64,000 bases of DNA from positions 631,662-695,661 of the forward strand of contig RPFO01000131.1 in assembly GCA_009746045.1 (NCBI GenBank), given 5' to 3'. Made by a program: the position numbers and the translations under genes. The stretch is from Mesostigma viride (lineage: Eukaryota; Streptophyta; Mesostigmatophyceae; Mesostigmatales; Mesostigmataceae). Positions 55,960 through 64,000 of this stretch are shown piece after piece (the first letter of the stretch is position 1; the number at the start of each line of letters is the position of its first letter). A model generated the notes under the pieces. That model had not been told where the DNA came from. It saw only the letters and a list, made by a program, of their open reading frames with translations, and made no database searches.

Positions 55960-57665
55960 CCCTTCTTGAGTAACTCGGTCAAGGGCTTCACCTTGCTGCT
56001 GAAGTTCTCAATGTAACCTCGGTAATAGCCAGCCAAACCCAAATACGCCCGCACCCCTGAGACATCCGTGGGTACGGCGGCCTGCGCAATGGATTCGACC
56101 TTGGCGGCATCAGGCGTCCGGCCACCCGGCACAATCTGATGACCAAGGAATGAGAGGGTCCGCTGGGCGAACTTGCACTTCTCAGGGTGCAGCCGCATAT
56201 TATGCTCCTCGAGAGCCAAGCGAACCTGCTCCAAGTGCGCCAGGTGCTCCTCAAATGTCGCGCTAAAGACGATTACATCATCAATGTAACAAGCGGCGAA
56301 AGGAAGACCTGCAAGCACTTTGTCCATAGCTCGTTGGAAAACAGCACTAGCGTTGCGGTGCCCAAAGGGCATGCGCACCCACTCATACAAATTGCCGCCC
56401 CCCCAGAATGCAAGCTTCCGCTGATCCTCCGGCGCAACTGCGATCTGATGAAAGCCGCTACGCAGGTCCAGCGAGGACACAAACTTCACATGAGGAGATA
56501 TCTTATCCAGGACATCATCCACACGTGGCATGGGGTAACGGTCCACGGGTGTGTGTGCATTCAGCAACCGCAGATCGGTGGCCATGCGCATACCCGTCCA
56601 TGCCCCGGTGATAGCGTCCTTCTTGGGCGCAACGACAACGGCAGCAGCATAGCTGGAGGAAGATTGCCTGATGATACCGGCATCCTCTAACTCCTTGCAT
56701 TGCTCGGCTACAAAATCCAACTCGGCCTGACTCAGGCGATGCTGGCGTCGGAACAAAGGAGTGTCAGTGTCCAATGGAACACGCATGGTCCCACCATTGA
56801 AACACCCCAGTTCATCACTTGTGAAAGCGAAGGCCCCCCTTGCAGTGCCTAGCCACTTTAGCATGGCTGAGCGCTGCGCATCAGAAAGGTGTTCGCCAAT
56901 AGCCCAGGGGTGCGTATCCGCGGGATCACCCACAGCTACCGCATGTGCCTCAAGATGCGGCGCCCTAGCCGCATCGTCGTGGAACAAGGAAAAGGCTGCC
57001 ACACCTGGTGTGACACCCACCGCCGGAGCCTCGCGTGCCGCACGGTGTATTACCCGATGCAGCGTGGGCTCGCCGGCCAGCACGGTGCTGGTCAGCAGGG
57101 CGGTCATGAGAATGATAGTCCACACCTGTCGCAGACGCCACCCCCATGCTGATGAAGTCCCCGTCGCTGCAGGGCGCTTCAGTTTGGCTGCGCGCGCCTC
57201 AACCTGCTGAGGCGGATTGGCTGGGGACGCCCCCCCAGACTGGCGCACGGCAACCGATGCAAGCAGCACATACCCGACCTGCAACACCGACATAGCCTGG
57301 CCTATCAAAGACCAGCGCTCACTCTCGAGCACGCCCGGCAGCGCCGAGGCCCCGACATGAAAACCCATGCTGGCCTCACGAAATTCTGCGGGTGGCTGCA
57401 CCAACAGACCGGTGGTAGTGTCCCAAACGAGACCCTTACCCCGATCACGGTATGCTGTCGACCCTTGGTAACTGACCAGGGTCGGCAGTGCACACATGGG
57501 GCTCCCGACCCGGTTGACGCGTGCATACGGTGGGCGATCCTCGCTATCCACCTTCTGCGTGACTAGGTGGGAAGGCAATGCTACCTCCGCAGACACACTC
57601 GGATGCTGCCTTGCTACGGCCCCCAAGACCGCCTGCACACGGTCGCACACGCCACGTTGGTCCAA
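55827..57665 (-). CDS. Gypsy pol, second frame: methyltransferase C-terminus and reverse transcriptase
   Basis: Opens around 57,650 without ATG. Residues 1-135 complete the methyltransferase (DRPPYARVNRVGSPMCALPT, GLVWD, REASMGFHVG, and SERWSLIGQAMSV, matching motifs IX-X). A linker with a hydrophobic patch (182-197) follows. RT spans about 310-560: AQAELDF-type start LSQAELDFVAEQCKELEDAG, MATDLRLLNA, SSLDLRSGFHQI, FGHRNASAVFQRAMD, catalytic YIDD at 460-463 and FLGHQIVPGG. It ends out of frame at 55,827; adding one C in the run near 55,892 would rejoin it to RNase H. Confidence 0.92.
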   Translation of the reverse strand: MDQRGVCDRVQAVLGAVARQHPSVSAEVALPSHLVTQKVDSEDRPPYARVNRVGSPMCALPTLVSYQGSTAYRDRGKGLVWDTTTGLLVQPPAEFREASMGFHVGASALPGVLESERWSLIGQAMSVLQVGYVLLASVAVRQSGGASPANPPQQVEARAAKLKRPAATGTSSAWGWRLRQVWTIILMTALLTSTVLAGEPTLHRVIHRAAREAPAVGVTPGVAAFSLFHDDAARAPHLEAHAVAVGDPADTHPWAIGEHLSDAQRSAMLKWLGTARGAFAFTSDELGCFNGGTMRVPLDTDTPLFRRQHRLSQAELDFVAEQCKELEDAGIIRQSSSSYAAAVVVAPKKDAITGAWTGMRMATDLRLLNAHTPVDRYPMPRVDDVLDKISPHVKFVSSLDLRSGFHQIAVAPEDQRKLAFWGGGNLYEWVRMPFGHRNASAVFQRAMDKVLAGLPFAACYIDDVIVFSATFEEHLAHLEQVRLALEEHNMRLHPEKCKFAQRTLSFLGHQIVPGGRTPDAAKVESIAQAAVPTDVSGVRAYLGLAGYYRGYIENFSSKVKPLTELLKKGCVWAWGPAQQRAIETIKQELTSARFCAPLTMLCHLCYIPTGPR

Positions 57666-59439
57666 TAGGCACGCAAACGATGCGTGAGCCCACCCAGCCC
57701 TGCGTTGTCACACACGATGGGCTCCCCCAGGAGTGCCACGATTGTAGCCCAGTCCTCCCGCACCGCCTGATGTGGGCTGTCACCCGCCACAACGTTCTCA
57801 AACAGATACGCAGGCGGATGGGGCTGACGCGACTGCAACAGTCCCACCACACGCAACAGTTCCCAGAACAGCGCGCTACGCGGATCGGCTAGCCCCCGCC
57901 CTTGCCCTGCCTGGCTCAGGCCCTGGCACTCCCAACCCGCAATTACCAAGTCGATGGCATGATGCCTGCGCAACAACTGCTGCACCTGCACCTCACCGAT
58001 GGCTCGGATATCTTGAGGACATTCCCCAAACGGGTCACGCCATGCTGATGGCGGAAACTGCGCGGGATACTCTCGCGACAACACGCCACAGTGACTGAAG
58101 TACACCTGACGCGCCTTGTGCGATGGCTCTACCGCGATGAGTTTACGGCACACGCCGCCTGCGGCCAAAAAGCCTGCAATGCCCCCTCCGATCCCCGCAA
58201 ACAGTTCCAACACTACCGCACCCTTGGCAAAATCAGGGGCCTGCGGTAAGATTGCAGCAGAAAAATTACCTTGGGCCTCCGAGACACCCGGTTGCACCAA
58301 AGTGAGGCCATGGCTGGCCATCTGAGGAATGGTGATGACGGCTTCAGTCACCCGCTTGCGCATAGCCAGCTGCCGCGTGGACGTCACAGCATCCAGCGAC
58401 CACTGCGTGCGCATCTTGGCAATGCTCGCCGTTGGCTGAGGCAGCACCGTCCGATGCTTGTCCCACGCCGATGAGCCCGCCGCCCGTACCTCCACCATGC
58501 TGACCTCCACCACGCCCGCAGCCGCGGAAGGGTTGAGGCGTGCAGCCCCGGCTGAAGAACTGAAGCATGAGACCGGCACACTGGCCCGCTTCAGGCCAGC
58601 CCCATCCCAATCAGGGATGTAAGATGCCTCCTCCGCCCTATAGTCCACCTGAACCATGGCGCGAGCAAGGACATCCACCCCGAGTAGTGCGGAATATCCA
58701 CACTTGTTGACCACCAGCGCATACGCGGACACGGTGGTCATGCTAGAGGCGCGCAACGGATTGAAAATCACGTTGACTTTAACCGCCGTCATAGCGTACG
58801 GCTTACTAGCCGGACCCTGCCAACCTGACACAGACACGGGGCTTTCCACTAAGCCACCGTTCTCGTAGGTCAGGTTCAGCATGGTGGCCAAGTCCGTGCT
58901 GATGACTAGCGGCTGAGCACCGCTATCAAGCTTGACTGCGCCAACCAACGGACATGTCACCATGTCGCTCCATACATCTCCACAGGCTCCAACTGCTTGT
59001 AACGCTATGGACGGCTCACCATTGGGGTATGGAACTACCGTGGGAACCTGGGGAACTGCCCTAGTGCGCTGCTGGCTACTTGTGCTGACCACTCCCGCTT
59101 GCACCACGGGCACTGCGGCTTCTACCGGCTGACGCCCGTAGGTGACGGACTCAGAATTGCGCAAGGTGCGCACATCATGCCCATCTGCGAACAACTGGAT
59201 CTCGGACACAACCGACCCCAGCCACTCAACCCCCTTCTGCCCGAAGGTGTCGACCACCTGCCGTGCTGAAAACATGGGTACGTCCACAATGAACGGCATT
59301 GGGTACACAGGCGCCAATCGCCTACGCTGCTCCAGCCCAGCAGGGTTCGCATGCTCAAAAGCAGATTGCACCCCAGCCAGCGGCATGGAAAAGGACGCGG
59401 GCAACTGCCCGTGAGAGTCCTCTTCGACTATGACGAATG
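57614..59439 (-). CDS. Gypsy first frame: retropepsin-like domain fused to DNMT3-like cytosine methyltransferase
   Basis: The frame is open from inside the 5' LTR; internal sequence starts at 59,439. Numbering from 59,638: residues 1-66 are LTR-derived. A retropepsin-like domain has LDSGAQPLVI (237-246) and YSALLGVDVL (315-324). In the same frame follows a C5 methyltransferase: LELFAGIGGG (477-486, AdoMet site), IAVEP, PQDIRAI, DLVIAGWECQGLS with likely catalytic C571, DPRSALFWELLR, LFENVVAG (612-619) and THRLRAYWTN (652-661). FENVVA and HRxRxxW.N point to the DNMT3/DRM side of the family rather than DNMT1. Pro before the catalytic Cys is replaced by Glu. The frame ends at 57,614; motifs IX-X continue in the next frame after a one-base break near 57,650. 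No Gag is present. Confidence 0.9.
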
Positions 59440-60273
59440 TGCGTGAGAGTCCTCTTCGACTATGAACCAAACCATTCGTCATGCATGCCACACGCATGAC
59501 ACACGCCACACTTGTCAGTCCAGCCAGGAATGCCAAAACTATCTTGCTGCCTGAACCATGCAAATAGAAACCGCATTCCAGTTGCCGTCCTGGCTTTCTA
59601 CCACACATGCCAACAAAAGCAGGAAGGCATCCCGACAAATCTAAATTGCTACCCTGTTGCCGATCTCATCTCCTAGAGGCTCCGGCATTTCTGTCCCTGG
59701 GAATGTCCGACATTGAGTCACGTCCAGCAAGGTCGAAGCATAATATCCTTCAGACAATCTGCACGCTCACACCTTGCGTGTGAGTGGCCCAGCAAACATT
59801 GCGTCTAATCGTTCCTTTCTAGAAGAAATCCCTTTGTAGGGCTGCCAGCGATTTCGCATTCATTCCAGCGATCTGGCTCCGCACCGCAAATTGTCCTTTT
59901 TCATTTTCTGTCCAGTCCTCATAACGTTGACCCGCTATTCTACACCACAAAGACACCTGGCCTGTCAATAGCCTCGGCGCTGTTGAAGTCCAGCAGTCCA
60001 GCTTCAGCTCCAGCTGTCCACTAACACGCGTATGATCCTCTCGACGCTGCGCACTTGTGCTGCCGTCCGCTCAAGTCAGTGCTGCGCGCCCAGCTGTGCC
60101 TGGCCCGGCGCGCATGCACGTACACTTTCGTCCGCTCTTATGCTGCAAGTGCTAGTGTCCCCCCCCGGTCACTAGCCTTTGTCGAAAATGCGTAGAAAAC
60201 AAATTCCTTGCGCACGTCACCGGTCTTGTGCATAGTGGGCGCCGCCCGGATGACATAGCTCGCGTCCGTGACA
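59440..60273 (-). repeat. Gypsy 5' LTR (834 bp)
   Basis: See the 3' LTR. At its inner edge the last ~24 bp (CGTGAGAGTCCTCTTCGACT..ATGA on plus) is repeated 32 bp inside the element (59,410 and 59,442), so the normal primer-binding site is displaced or lost. Confidence 0.93.
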
Positions 60274-60309
60274 GGCTCCCCTTAGTTGGGTTGAGCTTGA
60301 TACTCTGGT

Positions 60310-60475
60310 GGTGTGCAGGTGCCCTTGGTGCACCTAGAGCAAGTGTCGTTTACATTCCCACCCTTGCAAGAAGTAGCTTAGAATGTATTAAAAGCCATAT
60401 GCCCCTTCTCTGGGCTATGTGCTACATTTACTCCCAACGGAGTTAAGTTCCTAATTAATTAATTAATTCATTAAT
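60310..60475 (+). repeat. Short dispersed repeat, family F2
   Basis: The best-preserved copy: GGTGCCCTTGGTGCACC, TAGAATGTATTAAAAGCC, CCCAACGGAGTTAAGTTCC and an (ATTA)n tail. Confidence 0.65.
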
Positions 60476-60664
60476 TAATTAGTTGACTCCTGGAGAATAC
60501 AAGGGGTTCACCTGTCTCTCGGGATGTGATAAGTCCGTTCTGTCTTCAATGACAGGAGGTAAAAGATCTGTATATTAAGAGGAGCAGAGGCCACCATTTT
60601 ATTCTGTTACACCGCATGCACGATTCCTGGAATCTCCCTCTCGACAGGGCGCAGCTGACTCTGA

Positions 60665-60888
60665 ACAAAACCAGCCATAACTTCAACTTACACGGCCATC
60701 TGCACATTTCCACCTCCATTCATCTCCATCAAATTAATTAATTAATTAATTAATTAATTAATTAAACTCATGCTCCCGTTGGGGAGTCACGGAGCATTAA
60801 CCCTGATGGATGGATGGATGGGGGGGTACACGCAATGATGGTCCAGATTCTCCAGTTTTCTGGCGCTGGTTGCCTCATTGATATCTCT
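60665..60888 (-). repeat. Family F4 repeat with an F1 tail nested inside
   Basis: F4 sequence (CACATTTCCACCTCCATTCA; later GATTCTCCAG..CGCTGGTTGCCTC) is split by an F1 3' end with its long TTAA tail (60,733-60,800). This gives a relative age: F4 older than this F1 insertion. The stretch 60,476-60,664 holds nothing recognisable. Confidence 0.6.
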
Positions 60889-61062
60889 GACGCTAACGCA
60901 GCCCTCCTACGTCACTTCTAATACAAAATATTAAGGTTGCCCCAAGTACGGCTGACGTGACTTGCTGATGCATCGGCTGCTCCGACGGTGGTGGGCAACG
61001 ACATATCCAGTCTCCAGAAAAAGCCATCATCCGCTTCCACGCTCCTTTTCCAATCGCCGCAC

Positions 61063-63606
61063 CTGGGTGGAGCTGAGCTTGCCCTCGTCATCCGCGTTCT
61101 CCACCAAGCTTATGACCACCACCTGGTAGAGAAAGAAAGCCGGATGGAATAGACTGAGTCAACAAGCCATTCAGCAATAAGACAACAACTTCCATTTCCA
61201 CGCCAGAGGAAAGTGGTGGGGGGAACAGAAAGGTGGTGGTGGTGGTGGTGGTGGTGGTGGTGGTGGTGGTGGTGGTGGTGGTGGTGGTGGTGGTGGTGGT
61301 GGTGGTGGTGGTGGTGGTGGTGGTGGTGGTGGTGGCGAGGTAGGATCTTGGGACATAAGCCGCTGGGTAGATTCCCAACCAGTGATGCGTGAGTTGCTTC
61401 AAAGAAACATGTCAGGTGGTGGCTGAAAGGGACCTGTAGTTCACGAAGCAAACATTTGTGGCAACGGGATGCTGCTATGGGAGGGCACTAAATGTGCCGA
61501 AATGTGATGACATCATCAGGTGACATATGCAGCTCTTCCTCCGGCTAGTCCAAGCTGCTGTGCGCTCGACTCGTCGGCTCGACCTAAGACAAGCCGCAGC
61601 TGCTCAGCCTGTCTTTGCAACCAGTTGCTAACGACAATCTCGCGGTAAGGAAAAAAAATACCAAACATCAAATTGTCCGCGGAAAGACATTACATGTTGC
61701 ACATGTGGATAAAATGAGAAAACATCAGAGAGTGTGTCTTAGTCTTATGGAGGGGCCGTGGCCCTCAAATAAGAAAGGTGCACCGAAGCCATCGGTTATC
61801 CCAACGCACCGCCAGCGGAGGCAGCCCGTTCTCCTGTCGTCGGCGGTTTACTTCAATACCACCCGCTTCAGTCTCCTCGCTGCACCACGCAAAGTAGGAA
61901 AACAGTTGCCAATCCATGTGCCAGGTGGGCAAAAAGTGACGTCATCATGAAGTAGTGTCGACACACCCAAAACAGGCACGATGGGGCGGATGCCACTCAA
62001 GCAACCTAAGGTGAGATAGAAACCCAAGCCTCCATCATCGCATCGAGAAGGTTCCAGGGTTGAGAAGCAGAAACATGCATGACTCCTAAGAGGGATATCT
62101 TCCAAGCAAACAACAGGCAAGGCAGCGCAACCACCGTCCCAGGACGCCAGTCACCAAAGTGATGTCCCTCTGCACACATAGCGCACCTGGCCCTTGTACA
62201 CTCATGTGGACACGTACAGTGCCCACATCTCAACAGCTACACAATGAACTGCAACATGCCATACTAGCAAAATGAGAAGGCTGGCATATCCAACACCATT
62301 CGCAAACTGGCCATTGGCTCCTGTTTTTTCAGAACATCCTCCTTCAGCATAGCCCGTGATGGCCCGCAACTAAAAAGGATGACATGGAATGGTGACGTGG
62401 CCTCTGTTTATAATGAGGCATGGACCTTCCCGCCATATGCACGCACCTGACTACAATGGCGTCCATGGCAGAATCAGTGGCGGCGGGGCCGTAGGCGTCG
62501 AAGATCTCTACCAGCTCAACTTTAAGCGTGCTCTTGACAGACTGCCACGGCATCGGGTGGTTGGACACAGGGCACAAGGATCCACGAGGGCGCGATTCCA
62601 TGATCCATGAGACCATCCGCCAGGAGGACAGGGCACCCGCATGCACGAAACGCATGCGCTGTTATTGGAGGGCAGCATGGCAGCAACGGCAGTGACAGAA
62701 TGAAGCGGATGGAGTGATTCTGATGGAGATCCCCCTCACGAGGCGAAACCCGTGTCCAGCTGGGCAGCTCTACAGCGGCGTCCCAGCTGCGGACGCGGGT
62801 GCTGTACCATCATCCCCAGCACTGCCCCATATATAGCCCATGTGTAGCACCGCGAATGTGCCAAGCAACCTGTCTGTCCTCCAAGATGTGGCCTGGCGTT
62901 ACCGCAGGAGTGATTGGACTCCACTTTGCTAGCCATAATCAGAAGAAGTCACGGCCTTTTTTTTGTGTGTGTGTGGGGGGGGGGGGGGCCTTGACCACCA
63001 CACCCAACAGAGCACCCCGTGGCCTTTTCTTTTTTTGGGGGGGGGAGGGCCTTGACCACCACACCCAATAGAGCACCCCGTGCTTCACTTTACATAAGCC
63101 GCATCACCTTGCACTAAAGGACAGCCCCCCAACCTCTCGACCACTAAGCCCAAGTGCACGACCTGTCTGAATGGCAGCAAACGGCGGATGCCAATGATGG
63201 CCCCAGGACCATCGAGCCAGCCCATACACCAGTAGAGCCAGCCCATACAGTAGAGCCAGGGGACACAGTACCCCAGCCCATACAGTAGAGCCAGCGGACA
63301 CAGTACCCCAGCCCATACAGTAGAGCCAGCGGACACAGTACCCCAGCCCATACAGTAGAGCCAGCGGACACAGTACCCCAGCCCATACAGTAGAGCCAGC
63401 GGACACAGTAGAACCAGCCCACGCTACGCATGCTCCCCATGCGTTAGCTACAAAGGGGAGGGCATGATGCGCATGACCCAAAAGGGAGGACCATGCCCAA
63501 ATCCCTGGCGTGCGCACATCCACACCTCTGGAGGTAGACTGCCCACCTTGATAAAGTCCTCCACTGCCTTCATGCGCACGTCCAATGGTTGGATCATCTC
63601 GGCCAG
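61063..63606 (-). CDS. Putative multi-exon gene, product unrecognised
   Basis: Three minus-strand exon candidates with good splice sites: 63,606-63,547 (CCCAG acceptor, AAG/GTGGGC donor; 20 codons, LAEMIQPLDVRMKAVED), 62,658-62,447 (212 nt; MRFVHAGALSSWRMVSW, PMPWQSVKSTLKVELVEIF, DSAMDAIVV; donor CAG/GTGCGT) and 61,122-61,063 (20 codons, VVVISLVENADDEGKLSSTQ; donor CAG/GTGCGG). The phases do not join directly between the last two, so at least one exon is missing between 62,447 and 61,122. Exons outside the window are also likely. No domain is recognised. Confidence 0.45.
61231..61335. repeat. (GGT)n trinucleotide array
   Basis: About 35 GGT units. Poly-His, poly-Pro and poly-Thr ORFs on the minus strand are by-products. 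Confidence 0.97.
62950..63082. repeat. ~66-bp tandem duplication with long G runs
   Basis: Two copies of GGCCTTTT..GGGG..GGCCTTGACCACCACACCCAA.AGAGCACCCCGT. The first has a (GT)n then a run of about 14 G. Within an intron of the putative gene above. Confidence 0.85.
63240..63420. repeat. 35-bp minisatellite, five to six units
   Basis: Unit CCCATACAGTAGAGCCAGCG plus GACACAGTACCCCAG, with truncated units at both ends. Intronic; ORFs through it are repeat translations. Confidence 0.9.
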
Positions 63607-64000
63607 CTGGGCGTGTGGGATGTGTGCACGCACAGGAGCACGGATGGGGTAGGGGTAAGCGCATCGGATAGGCTGGATCAACTCGGCCAGCTGGGGGGGG
63701 GGGGGGAGGACCACATGAGATGTCTACTGACAAACCACATCCATGGGAAAAGGGACGGCATGTGTGCGCAGAAACAGAGAGTGTGCCCATGGGCGCCGGA
63801 AGCGATACCAATTTACTCAGCAGACAAATGCACACAGTACAACATGCGAGTAGGTGATGGGAAGGCACACAGGATGCCATACCGATGTACTCCGTTCAAC
63901 GCGTGGGCGGACGATGGGAACACAGCGACGAGAAACAAGGCCGGATGCCTGGGGCACAGCAGCAGGTGGGAAACCAGGGCCATGAGCGGCAGGGTGGGGT

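Larger units (their letters stand above)
52639..60273 (-). mobile_element. Gypsy-type LTR retrotransposon carrying a DNA methyltransferase and PHD finger
   Basis: A 7.6-kb element on the minus strand bounded by two LTRs with TG..CA ends. Coding order is protease-like, cytosine-5 methyltransferase, RT, RNase H, integrase, PHD finger. RT before integrase makes it Ty3/Gypsy type. No Gag or CCHC knuckle is visible and no clear primer-binding site follows the 5' LTR. Flanks (CACGC left, GGCTC right) show no target-site duplication, so an end or neighbour has been rearranged. Confidence 0.92.

Noticed and set aside
57614-58213. Host DNA methyltransferase gene interrupted by a retrotransposon
   Set aside because: The methyltransferase is in frame with the protease and runs into RT between two matching LTRs, so it belongs to the element.
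61088-61451. Poly-Thr, poly-His and poly-Pro ORFs
   Set aside because: Three frames of the same GGT array.

Overview
The window looks like nuclear DNA of a green alga, most likely chlorophycean. Genes are intron-rich, and TGTAA polyadenylation-type signals follow a likely stop codon. The one well-defined host gene is a receptor-type class I cyclic-nucleotide phosphodiesterase (PDE). The rest is mostly retroelements and very long simple repeats. No rRNA, tRNA, CRISPR array or prokaryote-style operon was seen. The lineage is an inference from these features.

Layout. 0-10.1 kb: a possible C-terminal exon, satellites (a 1.1-kb ATCC array, a ~290-bp repeat with perfect 26-bp hairpins, an 88-bp minisatellite, CT and AAGT arrays) and a few low-confidence exons. 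10.2-13.1 kb: a non-LTR retrotransposon with reverse transcriptase and a C-terminal restriction-like endonuclease, abutting the AAGT array. 13.4-15.5 kb: LINE debris and short repeats. 15.5-36.6 kb: a 7.55-kb segment present twice (15,549-23,101 and 29,084-36,638) and nearly identical, separated by a 6-kb block holding a 3'-truncated Copia-type element and an unknown ORF. 32.4-43.3 kb (minus strand): a nine-exon gene for a predicted 1,114-residue PDE with two membrane spans. The left duplicate carries only exons 6-9, so 29-36.6 kb is the native copy and 15.5-23.1 kb the derived one. 45.4-50.8 kb: two truncated LINEs of one clade in opposite orientation. 52.6-60.3 kb (minus strand): a young Gypsy-type LTR retrotransposon. 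60.3-64 kb: repeats and at least three plausible minus-strand exons of an unrecognised gene.

The most notable element is the Gypsy. Its first reading frame fuses a retropepsin-like domain to a DNMT3-like cytosine-5 methyltransferase domain. The polyprotein continues through RT, RNase H and integrase and ends in a PHD finger instead of a chromodomain. Its LTRs differ by two substitutions and three small indels. No gag or obvious primer-binding site is visible, and two single-base frame breaks interrupt the coding region. The Copia-type element is also odd: a protease-like domain lies between integrase and RT rather than before integrase.

Several short dispersed repeat families end in (TTAA/ATTA)-rich tails and may be non-autonomous retroelements. 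Introns of the PDE gene and of the 61-64 kb gene contain extra copies of neighbouring exon edges with their splice sites. Several frame breaks, including the only two differences noticed between the duplicated segments, fall in C or G runs, so consensus errors must be excluded before calling them mutations.
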